From Mycolicibacterium sp. P1-18 (lineage in GTDB: Bacteria > Actinomycetota > Actinomycetes > Mycobacteriales > Mycobacteriaceae): a DNA stretch of 64,000 nucleotides. Each line of letters starts with the position of its first letter. Positions within the stretch are counted from its first letter, which is position 1. The notes under the pieces were generated by a model. It was not told the origin of the DNA, did no database searches, and was given only the letters and a program-made list of their open reading frames with translations. The stretch lies in NCBI RefSeq assembly GCF_008329535.1, contig NZ_NPKR01000017.1, positions 1 to 64,000 of the forward strand. Direction: 5' to 3'. Below, in pieces: positions 1 to 7,047 of the stretch. Both the position numbers and the translations under genes were made by a program.

Positions 1-102
1 GCCGGTATCGGCCCACGCCGCCCACGGGGAGGCGATCATCGCGCCCGCGCCCAGTGCGACCGCCAACGCCCCGACCCGCCCGACATACCTGCCACCGCTC
101 AC
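1..102 (-). CDS. N-terminus of an exported protein (partial, cut by window edge)
   Basis: Reading leftward from a GTG at 102 gives 34 residues with no stop. A short basic start (RYVGR) is followed by an Ala/Gly/Val-rich hydrophobic stretch and an Ala-Trp-Ala-Asp sequence that looks like a signal peptidase I site near residue 31. A GGAGGG ribosome binding site lies 5-8 bases upstream of two tandem GTG codons (105 and 102). Mycobacterial secreted proteins with repeat-rich mature domains often begin this way, but the mature part is outside the window, so no function is assigned. Confidence 0.7.
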   Translation of the reverse strand, partial: MSGGRYVGRVGALAVALGAGAMIASPWAAWADTG

Positions 103-401
103 CACGAGAACCCTCCGCCGCCGTGCGCCGGGAAGAACCCCAACGCATCACGACGAGTATGCGGCCAAACAGCAACGCCAACGTCAGTAACCGACTACTG
201 CACTTTGAACCTGTTCCGACCGGCAACTACTGCATCGAGGCGCTGAAGCGCGGGCCCAGTGGCGCCCGACAAGCGAACCCCCAGCGAGGCGCGTGCCGTT
301 CCCGAACCCCATGGGCCACCCCGCGCACCCACTGAGCTGAGAGGAGATCTGAGCCGTCCATATTCTATAAATTGGAGACAGCACATCCCCGTCGTACGCG
401 C
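103..401. other. Gene-free stretch
   Basis: No open frame here has a convincing start, ribosome binding site or mycobacterial protein pattern. The stretch holds the promoter side of the exported-protein gene on the minus strand and the leftmost copy of the 36-nt repeated element (345-380). It ends at the stop of the TetR gene. Confidence 0.6.
345..380 (+). repeat. 36-nt repeated element, copy 1
   Basis: This stretch begins AGATCTGA and ends GAGACA. It aligns without gaps to the copy at 6284-6319 (22 of 36 identical). It keeps the leading AGATCTGA, a central TCTNTA and the terminal GNGACA. Unlike the other three copies it does not lie in the leader of a plus-strand gene, but downstream of the TetR gene. 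Its core is AT-rich (TCTATAAAT). The function is unknown. Confidence 0.45.
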
Positions 402-974
402 CTATTGCGGTGGTGCTGAAATCAAACGTGCCGCGAGGACGTCGCATATGGCGCGCTGCTGGTCCTCGTCGAGGGGGTGGGTAAGCAGTCCCTCGATGGC
501 AAAGACGCCGATCGTGACTTCGGCGTCCAGCGTGGCCGTGTCCGCTCCGGAACTCTCCAGTTCGAACCGGAACACGCTGGCGGTCAGTTGATGGAAGTTA
601 GCGTGCCATTGGGCCACGGCTGGTGAGCGTTCGGCGCGAGCATGCACAGTGCTGACTAAGCGGTTCATCTGTTGCAGTTGGCGTACCACCCACAGCAGGC
701 GTTCGGCGATGGGTTCAGCGGCCACCGACTGATACTCCGCCCACGCGTCGGTCATCACCGCGTCGAGGACGGCGATGAGCACGTCGTCCTTGTCGGCGAA
801 GTACCAGTAGATGGTGTTCGCCGCGACCCCCGCCGCCGCGGCCAGCCGCCCCATCGGGGTGGCGTCGTAACCGGCGTCGACGAACAACTCTCGGGCCGCG
901 GCAACGATCTCCGCGCGTTTCTCCTCCGACGCTTGGGGGCGTTTGTTTCGCGGCACCCGCCCAGCGTAGAACAC
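402..974 (-). CDS. TetR-family repressor
   Basis: This 190-residue protein has the TetR layout. The N-terminal helix-turn-helix spans about residues 40-62, ending in TIYWYFADKDDVL, which is the hallmark of the family. A variable helical ligand-binding half follows. It is divergent from the hydrolase/monooxygenase pair and the intervening DNA carries two matching palindromes, so it probably represses that pair and itself. The GTG at 974 nearly touches the first palindrome. A second GTG at 956 (VPRNK) is an equally possible start. The ligand is unknown; a ketone or ester metabolised by the neighbours is a reasonable guess. Confidence 0.88.
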   Translation of the reverse strand: MFYAGRVPRNKRPQASEEKRAEIVAAARELFVDAGYDATPMGRLAAAAGVAANTIYWYFADKDDVLIAVLDAVMTDAWAEYQSVAAEPIAERLLWVVRQLQQMNRLVSTVHARAERSPAVAQWHANFHQLTASVFRFELESSGADTATLDAEVTIGVFAIEGLLTHPLDEDQQRAICDVLAARLISAPPQ

Positions 975-975
975 C

Positions 976-1025
976 GTCTTGAATCTGCATCAAGACATTG
1001 CTAGGTTCCTTGAATACCGATCAAG
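976..1025. promoter_or_regulatory. Twin palindromic operators for the adjacent TetR
   Basis: Two inverted repeats share one design: CTTGA-N7-TCAAG at 978-994 (extended to GTCTTGA/TCAAGAC, 976-996) and again at 1009-1025. Their centres are 31 bp apart, about three helical turns. They fill the gap between the divergent TetR and hydrolase genes, so bound repressor could block both promoters. Confidence 0.75.
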
Positions 1026-1048
1026 AGCCCATCCGCGAGGAGCGCCCA

Positions 1049-1966
1049 GTGGCCAGCCAGCACACCTACGTCCGGACCGACGTCACGTTCATTTCCGGGG
1101 GCACCCCGTGCGCGGCGTGGCTCTACCGCCCCGACGGCGTGCCGAATCCGCCGATCGTGGTGATGGCGCACGGGTTCGCCGCGTTCCGGGAGCTGCGCCT
1201 GGACGCCTACGCCGAGCGGTTCGCCCAAGCCGGTTACGCCGCGCTGGTGTTCGACTACCGGTCCTGGGGTGCATCCGGGGGAGAGCCCCGCCGGATCCTC
1301 GACATCAAGGCCCAGCAAGCGGACTGGTCGGCTGCCCTCGCCTACGCCCGCCACCTCGACGGCATCGACACCACCCGGGTGGTGAGCTGGGGGTCCTCCT
1401 TTGGCGGCGGGCACGTGCTGGTCCATGCCAGCCACGACCACGACCTCGCCGCGGCCATCGTGCAGGTGCCGCACGTCACTGGCCCCGCGTCGGCGTTCGC
1501 CCAGTCCCCGAAGCTAGTCTCGCGGTTAATCGTTGCGGGTCTGCGCGACCAGGTGGGGGCGTGGCTGGGGCGTCCGCCCTACCGGGTGGCCGCCATCGGA
1601 CGACCGGGCGACGTCGCGATGATGACCTCCCCGGGGGCTGCGGACCTGGTGGAACGGATGGCCGGGGACCGCCGCGAGGAACTGCTGGCCGAGAACGACG
1701 TCGCCGCCCGGATTGCCCTGCGGGTGCCGCTGTACTCCCCGGGCCGATACGCCGCCAAGATCACCGCACCCACCTTGGTGCAACTAGCCACCGGTGACGA
1801 CGTCACCCCGTATGCCACCGCCCAGGAGATCGTCTCCCGCATCCCCAAAGGGGAGGTGAAGTCCTATGACTGCTCCCACTTCGAGCCCTACCTGGACCCC
1901 CACTTCGAACAGATCATCACCGACCAGATCGACTTCCTGAACCGTCACGTCGGAGCCGCCCGATGA
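1049..1966 (+). CDS. Alpha/beta hydrolase (dienelactone hydrolase-like)
   Basis: The protein has 305 residues. The HG oxyanion element is at residues 41-42, the nucleophile elbow is G-S-S-F-G with Ser117, and a C-terminal CSHFEPYL supplies the likely catalytic His. The fold suits ester or lactone hydrolysis in the cytoplasm. I chose GTG 1049 because GAGGAG lies just upstream; an in-frame start at 998 would fall across the second TetR operator. The stop overlaps the next gene's ATG by four bases (ATGA), so the two are translationally coupled. A Baeyer-Villiger enzyme makes esters from ketones, and this hydrolase could then open them. Confidence 0.85.
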   Translation: MASQHTYVRTDVTFISGGTPCAAWLYRPDGVPNPPIVVMAHGFAAFRELRLDAYAERFAQAGYAALVFDYRSWGASGGEPRRILDIKAQQADWSAALAYARHLDGIDTTRVVSWGSSFGGGHVLVHASHDHDLAAAIVQVPHVTGPASAFAQSPKLVSRLIVAGLRDQVGAWLGRPPYRVAAIGRPGDVAMMTSPGAADLVERMAGDRREELLAENDVAARIALRVPLYSPGRYAAKITAPTLVQLATGDDVTPYATAQEIVSRIPKGEVKSYDCSHFEPYLDPHFEQIITDQIDFLNRHVGAAR

Positions 1967-3486
1967 CGCCACAGCAGCCAGGGCCCCAGCAGACGGCACC
2001 GCCGGTTCTTCCGGCGTCGGTGCACACCCTGATCGTCGGTGCCGGGTTTGCCGGGATGGCCGCCGCCGCAGCGGTTCTCCGTGCGGAGCCCCGGGCCGAC
2101 CTGCTGATCATCGAGCGCGCCGACGAGGTCGGCGGGACGTGGCGCGACAACACCTACCCCGGGTGCGCATGTGACGTGCCGACGTCGCTCTACTCGTTCT
2201 CCTTCGCCCCCAGCGCAAAGTGGAGTCACACCTTCGCCCGCCAACCCGAGATATACCGGTACCTCACGACGGTCGCCAACCAGACCGGGCTGCGGCGCCA
2301 CCTGATCACCGGATGTGAACTGCTCAGCGCGGCCTGGGACGGGGGTCGGCAGTGCTGGCAGGTTCAGACCTCCTTGGGCTCACTGACCGCCACGGTCTTG
2401 GTCGCCGCGACCGGGGCACTGTCCACCCCGAAGCTGCCCGACGTGCCGGGGCTGAACACCTTCGAGGGCACGGTGTTTCACTCCGCCACGTGGAACCACG
2501 ACCACGACCTCACCGGGGAGCGGGTCGCCGTGATCGGCACCGGGGCCTCAGCGGTGCAGTTCATTCCCGAGATCGCCGACCGCACCGCCCATCTGACGGT
2601 GTTTCAGCGGACCCCGGCGTGGGTGATGCCCCGACTGGACCGCACCCTGGGCCGCGTCGAAAAGCGCCTGTACCAGCTAATCCCATTGCTGCAGAGAGCA
2701 GTTCGCGCGACAGTGTACGGCTACCGCGAGATCTACCTCGCCGCGCTGGCGCACCTGACCTGGCTGCTCCCGCTAGTCGAGCTCGTCGCCCGAGTCCTGC
2801 TGCACCGACAGGTCCCCGACCCGGCGCTGCGCAAAGCCCTAACCCCGAACTTCACCATCGGGTGCAAACGGATCCTGCTGACCAACGACTGGTTACCGAC
2901 CCTAGCCCGCGACGACGTCGAGGTGGTCACCGCCGCGCTGGCCGAGATCACCGACACCGGGGTCCGCGACGGCGCCGGCACGCTGCACGAGGTGGACACC
3001 ATCATCTTCGCCACCGGATTCACCCCCACCGAACCACCCGTCGCGCACCTGCTGACCGGAACCGACAGCGCCACCCTCGCCGCGCACTGGGCCGGCAGCC
3101 CGAATGCGCACCTGGGCATCACGGTCGCCGGCTTCCCCAACCTGTTCCTGATGTACGGTCCCAACACCAACCTGGGCCACAGCTCGATTGTCTACATGCT
3201 CGAATCCCAGGCCACCTACCTCGCCGCCGCCCTAACCACGATGCGCACCGAAGGTCTCGCGTCGGTCGACGTCCGCCTCGAAGCCCAAACCGAATACACC
3301 GCATGGGTCGACCACGCACTCCGAAACACTGTGTGGAACTCCGGCGGATGCTCCAGCTGGTATCTGGACTCCCGGGGCCGCAACTCGGTGATGTGGCCAA
3401 CGTTCACCTTCCGATTCCGCGCCCGCACCAAGACCTTCGACGTGCACAACTACCGCACCCGCACAGCACGGCAGACCGTAGCGTGA
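1963..3486 (+). CDS. Flavin monooxygenase, Baeyer-Villiger type
   Basis: This 507-residue protein has an FAD Rossmann motif GAGFAG at residues 26-31. The Baeyer-Villiger fingerprint F-x-G-x3-H-x3-W is complete at residues 167-177 (FEGTVFHSATW), and a second NADPH-binding GTGAS motif lies near 192. Such enzymes insert oxygen next to a ketone, giving an ester or lactone. Translational coupling to the upstream hydrolase and shared TetR operators suggest a two-step ketone breakdown unit. Length is normal for the class and nothing looks damaged. The substrate cannot be read from sequence. Confidence 0.9.
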   Translation: MTPQQPGPQQTAPPVLPASVHTLIVGAGFAGMAAAAAVLRAEPRADLLIIERADEVGGTWRDNTYPGCACDVPTSLYSFSFAPSAKWSHTFARQPEIYRYLTTVANQTGLRRHLITGCELLSAAWDGGRQCWQVQTSLGSLTATVLVAATGALSTPKLPDVPGLNTFEGTVFHSATWNHDHDLTGERVAVIGTGASAVQFIPEIADRTAHLTVFQRTPAWVMPRLDRTLGRVEKRLYQLIPLLQRAVRATVYGYREIYLAALAHLTWLLPLVELVARVLLHRQVPDPALRKALTPNFTIGCKRILLTNDWLPTLARDDVEVVTAALAEITDTGVRDGAGTLHEVDTIIFATGFTPTEPPVAHLLTGTDSATLAAHWAGSPNAHLGITVAGFPNLFLMYGPNTNLGHSSIVYMLESQATYLAAALTTMRTEGLASVDVRLEAQTEYTAWVDHALRNTVWNSGGCSSWYLDSRGRNSVMWPTFTFRFRARTKTFDVHNYRTRTARQTVA

Positions 3487-3946
3487 CACCGGCACTCCTC
3501 ACCGCGGGAAGGGAATCCCGGTAACGACCCTCGACGGGACGCACCGATCACCGGTGCCCCGTGCTCTCAGAAGTGAAATAGGATCTGGTCACTCTCGAAT
3601 CTCTAAAAATGAGACGGTTGAACGTGCTGGTCGGGGGAACAGACTGCCATGGAGGTTGGAGATCTCCTCTCCGAGCCACGGGCACTCGAACACGAAGCGA
3701 CACGATCGGCTCGCGTGTCCCGAGACGCGGCCCGGCTGTGCGTCCTCGCCGGTGCCGTCGTCTCGGCGGCCCGTGACGTACGTGCGCGAAGTCAGCAGCT
3801 CGTGTCCACGACTCAACGCCAACGGTGGCTCCGAAACCGAGACGATGAAGTGGCAGCAGTCGACCCCGACCGGATTGAGCTGTGAAGCACCGAACCTGTG
3901 CCGCAGACGGCCAGCGTCGCCGTACGGCCGCGACGGCAGTGATGCG
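3487..3946. other. Gene-free stretch between monooxygenase and GAF-ANTAR gene
   Basis: It contains a small hairpin just after the monooxygenase (GCACCG/CGGTGC at 3541-3557, no T-run) and repeat element copy 2 (3581-3616). After that come about 330 bases in which I see no supported gene. Open frames here lack ribosome binding sites. The stretch could be a long leader for the GAF-ANTAR gene. Confidence 0.5.
3581..3616 (+). repeat. 36-nt repeated element, copy 2
   Basis: It matches the copy at 6284-6319 at 26 of 36 positions without gaps. The core ATCTCTA-AA-GAGAC is retained. It lies on the plus strand upstream of the GAF-ANTAR gene, though about 330 bases from its start. TCTC/GAGA can pair around the A-rich centre. 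Confidence 0.6.
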
Positions 3947-4708
3947 ATGACGGCGGAGACACCGGATACGTCATCAGACAGGACACCGCGACCCAACGGC
4001 CCTGATAGCGATTCATTGTTCGCCGGGGTGGACAAGCTTTGCGAGCAGGCGGTACGAGGTGCCGCCGCCGACGGTGCGGCACTGGCGGTCGTCACTCGAG
4101 ACGCTCACACGCGGGACTTGGTGTATGCCACCGACTCCGACGCCGTACGACTTGACGAATTGCAGTTCACCCTTGGCGAGGGCCCCTGCTTGGACGCCTA
4201 CCTTGACGGCGAGCCGCAATTTCATCCCGACCTGGACAGCATCACCGGTACGTCTCGATGGCCCACCTTCGCCGCCGAGGCCACCGCGCTCGGCGCGCAC
4301 TCGTCGTTCGCCTTCCCCGTACCGAGTGCACAGCGATCAACGGAACCCCTTGGAGTGCTGGAGTTATACCGCCGCACCGCCGGCAGCCTCACCCGCAACC
4401 AGCACGCCGTCGCGGAGTCCGCCGCCGCTGCCATCGGCCGCCGACTCCAGACCAACTGGCAAGAGCATTGTGTGCGCTACGGCAGCACCACCGAAGCCAT
4501 CGACGCATCCGCCGGTGCCGCCCAGAACGACACCAACCCGTTCACCCGCACCCAAATCCACGTCGCCGCCGGCATACTTGCCGTCCACCTGAACACTCGC
4601 CCCGACCACGCCTTGGACCGACTGCGGGCGCACTCCTACGCCACCGGTCGTCGCATCTCCGCGGTGGCCGCCGACATCATCGCCCGCCGATTCATCCTGG
4701 ACGAATAA
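3947..4708 (+). CDS. GAF-ANTAR domain regulator
   Basis: The protein has 253 residues. A GAF-like sensory domain covers roughly residues 25-170 and an ANTAR RNA-binding domain lies at the C-terminus (about 190-250), recognisable from the Ala-rich helix AAGILAVHLN and the GRRISAVAADII end. ANTAR proteins act after transcription starts, binding paired hexaloop hairpins in mRNA leaders to prevent termination. I chose ATG 3947 because the GAF domain begins soon after; longer in-frame starts only add unstructured sequence. The signal and target RNAs are unknown. It sits among copies of a repeated leader element. Confidence 0.85.
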   Translation: MTAETPDTSSDRTPRPNGPDSDSLFAGVDKLCEQAVRGAAADGAALAVVTRDAHTRDLVYATDSDAVRLDELQFTLGEGPCLDAYLDGEPQFHPDLDSITGTSRWPTFAAEATALGAHSSFAFPVPSAQRSTEPLGVLELYRRTAGSLTRNQHAVAESAAAAIGRRLQTNWQEHCVRYGSTTEAIDASAGAAQNDTNPFTRTQIHVAAGILAVHLNTRPDHALDRLRAHSYATGRRISAVAADIIARRFILDE

Positions 4709-4713
4709 TCGCG

Positions 4714-4743
4714 CTTGTCCCGCCACGCTGGCAGTGGGACAAG
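4714..4743 (+). terminator. Hairpin after the GAF-ANTAR gene
   Basis: CTTGTCCC pairs with GGGACAAG (8 bp), with an inner GCCA/TGGC stem closing a three-base loop. No T-run follows, so it is either a weak terminator or a leader structure. Its 3' arm runs straight into repeat copy 3. A related TTGTCC/GGACAA repeat precedes copy 4. Confidence 0.5.
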
Positions 4744-4777
4744 ACGTGAACAGCCTCAGGTCTCTACAAACAAGACA
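4742..4777 (+). repeat. 36-nt repeated element, copy 3
   Basis: It matches 6284-6319 at 26 of 36 positions, with the core TCTCTACAAAC-AGACA. AGAC-G-TGA pairs with TCA-G-GTCT around a six-base loop ACAGCC, which has the A1/G4 pattern of ANTAR target loops. The next hairpin lacks that pattern, so this reading is tentative. Confidence 0.6.
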
Positions 4778-5017
4778 TAGCTTGTCTTCGACGCGCACTC
4801 CGCAGATATCCCGCGTCGGGCAGAACCGGTTCGCTGGTCACTGCGACGGGTTAGCGACGTCGTCGTTACGATCCTGCCCCGGCATCTGGCGTGGCCTGTC
4901 TCCGGGGGACTATCGAGCTGACACCGTGCTCAATGGTGTCAGGTCGGCGGCAGCCGCCGGCCGTAATGCACGCAGCGCGCCCGCTCCAGGTTTCGCCGAC
5001 AGAGGACTGCACAACCG

Positions 5018-6265
5018 GTGACATTCACGAATAGGAACACCACACTGAGTCCGTGGCGATTCGTCACCGCGTTCGGCACGATCAGCCTTCTCGCCGATTT
5101 CGTCTATGAGGGTGCGCGTTCCATCACTGGACCGCTGCTGGCCTCCCTGGGGGCAACCGCCTTCATCGTGGGAATCGTTACCGGCGTCGGGGAGGCTGCG
5201 GCGTTACTGCTGCGCTTGGTGTCGGGGCCTCTTACCGACCGCACCCAACGGTTCTGGGCCTGGACCATCGCCGGCTACGCCCTGACCGTCATCACCGTGC
5301 CCGTTCTGGGTTTGACCGCCACCCTGTGGGTGGCGTGCACACTGGTGATCGCCGAACGCGTCGGCAAGGCGATCCGCAGCCCCGCCAAGGACACCCTGCT
5401 GTCCTTCGCCACCGCCGCGGTCGGCCGCGGCCGCGGCTTCGCCGTGCACGAAGCCCTCGACTCCATCGGCGGCATCATCGGACCCCTGGTCGTCGCCGGC
5501 ATGCTCGCCCTCACCGGTGGACACTACGGTCCTGCGCTCGGTGTGCTGGCCGCCCCCGGCGTCGCCGTCCTGGCGTTGCTGGCCTGGCTGCGGCTGCGGG
5601 TGCCCGAACCCGCCGTCTACGAACCCATCCCCGCCCACATCGACACCCTGGCAACGGAGACGGGGACGGGGACGGGGACGAAATCGCGGCAGACTCGCTG
5701 GTGGGCGGCGATGCCGCGCGACTTCTGGCTCTATGCGACATTCACCGCCATCACCGTGGCCGGCTTCGCCACCTTCGGGGTCCTGTCCTTCCACATGGTG
5801 GCCCGCGGCATCGTTCCCGCCGCGGCGGTTCCGCTGATCTACGCCGCGGCGATGCTGTCCGGCGCCGCGGCCGCCCTGGCCACCGGCTGGGCGTATGACC
5901 GCAACGGGCCACGCGTCTTGATCGCCCTGCCGGTGCTGTCCATCGCCATCCCAGCCCTGGGATTCAGCACCCACACCTGGGGGGTGATCGGTGGTGCACT
6001 GCTCTGGGGTGCCGCCCTGGGCATCCAAGAATCCACCCTCCGCGCGGTGGTCGCAGACCTCGTCGCCCCCGCCCGCCGGGCGTCGGCCTACGGGCTCTAC
6101 GCCGCCGTCCTCGGCGTCGCCACCGCCGCCGGCGGCACCGTCACCGGATACCTCTACGAACACTCCATCACCGCCCTCATCGCCACCGTGGCGCTCGTCC
6201 AAGTACTGGGCGCCATCTTCTTCTTGATCACCACCGCACGCCGACGTAGGACGACCCCACGATGA
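5018..6265 (+). CDS. MFS transporter
   Basis: This 415-residue integral membrane protein has about 12 hydrophobic segments and the MFS loop motif SGPLTDRTQRF near residue 70, matching the major facilitator family in length and pattern. It begins at GTG 5018 with AGAGGA 11 bases upstream. The central cytoplasmic loop contains a Thr-Gly run encoded by tandem GGGACG hexamers (about 5658-5680). The substrate is not evident; efflux of a small toxic compound or metal complex would fit the neighbourhood. A hairpin and a repeat element precede it. Confidence 0.85.
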   Translation: MTFTNRNTTLSPWRFVTAFGTISLLADFVYEGARSITGPLLASLGATAFIVGIVTGVGEAAALLLRLVSGPLTDRTQRFWAWTIAGYALTVITVPVLGLTATLWVACTLVIAERVGKAIRSPAKDTLLSFATAAVGRGRGFAVHEALDSIGGIIGPLVVAGMLALTGGHYGPALGVLAAPGVAVLALLAWLRLRVPEPAVYEPIPAHIDTLATETGTGTGTKSRQTRWWAAMPRDFWLYATFTAITVAGFATFGVLSFHMVARGIVPAAAVPLIYAAAMLSGAAAALATGWAYDRNGPRVLIALPVLSIAIPALGFSTHTWGVIGGALLWGAALGIQESTLRAVVADLVAPARRASAYGLYAAVLGVATAAGGTVTGYLYEHSITALIATVALVQVLGAIFFLITTARRRRTTPR

Positions 6266-6271
6266 ATGACG

Positions 6272-6284
6272 TTGTCCAGGACAA
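6272..6284. promoter_or_regulatory. TTGTCC-A-GGACAA inverted repeat
   Basis: This perfect 6+1+6 dyad sits immediately upstream of repeat copy 4. The same hexamers form the outer arms of the hairpin preceding copy 3. It may be a protein-binding site that belongs to the element. Confidence 0.4.
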
Positions 6285-6319
6285 GATCTGATCACTCCCA
6301 GATCTCTACGAACGGGACA
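6284..6319 (+). repeat. 36-nt repeated element, copy 4 (reference copy)
   Basis: AGATCTG and CAGATCT form a 7-bp inverted repeat around ATCACTCC, followed by the shared core TCTCTACGAACGGGACA. It lies about 60 bases upstream of the truncated MFS gene. It was used as the reference for the other three copies. Confidence 0.65.
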
Positions 6320-6380
6320 CCATACGGATGTCTATCTACCACTCGGCGGATGGCGGCGCCGGTGGCAAGATCTAACGCTT

Positions 6381-6983
6381 GTGAGCAACGCCGACACTGA
6401 CCGTGATGCTCAAGCGACGCGTTGGAGGCGAACTCCGCTACTGGCGGGGACGCTTGGCTTGGCGATCGGAATCCTCGGTGGGCAGCGGGGTCGCCAAGTG
6501 TGCGGTCGGGCCTCGGGCACCTGGGGTCAGCTCGCACTGGGCCTGGGCGGCGCCGGCCAAGTGCTGGGCCGCCTGGGCTATCAAACCCTGGTGCGGCGCG
6601 TCGGTGTCGTGCCTCGCACGGTGATCGTCATGGCCGGCGTCGCGGCCACCACCGCACTGCTGGGACTGTTCACCGCCTACGCCGCGCTGGTGGCGGTGGC
6701 CACCGGAGCCGGGGTGATGCGGGGCATCATGACCTTGCTGCAAGCCACCGCGGTCACCGAACGTTGGGGTACAAAGCATTACGGCCATCTCAGCGGCATA
6801 TTGACCGCACCGATCATGATCGCCACCGCGGTCGGACCGTTCGTCGGCGCGGCGCTGGCCAGCCTGCTCGGGGGCTACGCCGCCATGTTCCTGGCCCTCG
6901 GCGCGATCGCCGCCGCCGGGGCCCTGATCGCATTGGCGACCGGGCCCCGAGTGCACACCGTCACGCCGAGCATCCGGGTCTGA
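6381..6983 (+). pseudogene. Truncated MFS transporter
   Basis: Only 200 residues are encoded, half the family length. The C-terminal half looks normal, with five or so membrane segments and a TERWGTKHYGHLSG loop. The first 25 residues (RRTPLLAGTLGLAIGILGG) look like the start of such a transporter and join abruptly to sequence typical of the second half. An internal deletion has probably removed the N-terminal domain. A GTG at 6381 could still start translation, but a six-helix half protein is unlikely to transport alone. Confidence 0.65.
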
Positions 6984-7009
6984 CTGCGACGACGCGGGTA
7001 GGTCTCGGC

Positions 7010-7040
7010 TTGACCTTCGAGTCGACGTGAAGGTTTACCG
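7010..7040 (+). promoter_or_regulatory. MerR-type promoter/operator
   Basis: A -35 TTGACC (7010-7015) is followed at an over-long spacing by a -10-like TTTACC (7034-7039). Between them lies the dyad ACCTTC-N10-GAAGGT (7013-7018 and 7029-7034). This stretched-spacer layout is typical of promoters that MerR proteins twist open. Transcription would start near the ATG at 7048, giving a leaderless mRNA. Confidence 0.8.
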
Positions 7041-7047
7041 TCGCTGC

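Larger units (their letters stand above)
4709..5017. other. Leader region of the MFS gene
   Basis: This gene-free stretch holds a strong hairpin (4714-4743), repeat element copy 3 overlapping it (4742-4777) and a further AAGACA/TGTCTT inverted repeat immediately after. About 230 bases remain before the transporter GTG at 5018. A 95-codon open frame here has no family resemblance and I do not support it. Confidence 0.5.

Noticed and set aside
54..335. 93-codon open frame at the left end, plus strand
   Set aside because: No ribosome binding site, basic low-complexity composition, and it runs antisense through the signal peptide of the exported-protein gene.
3554..3946. N-terminal extension of the GAF-ANTAR protein
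   Set aside because: The extra 131 residues look unlike protein and would pass through repeat copy 2. ATG 3947 gives the normal family length.
4734..5021. 95-codon open frame before the MFS gene
   Set aside because: It lies across the hairpin, repeat copy 3 and leader; no family pattern or ribosome binding site.
7027..7047. Upstream GTG start of the MerR gene
   Set aside because: It falls between the operator half-sites, upstream of the predicted transcript start.
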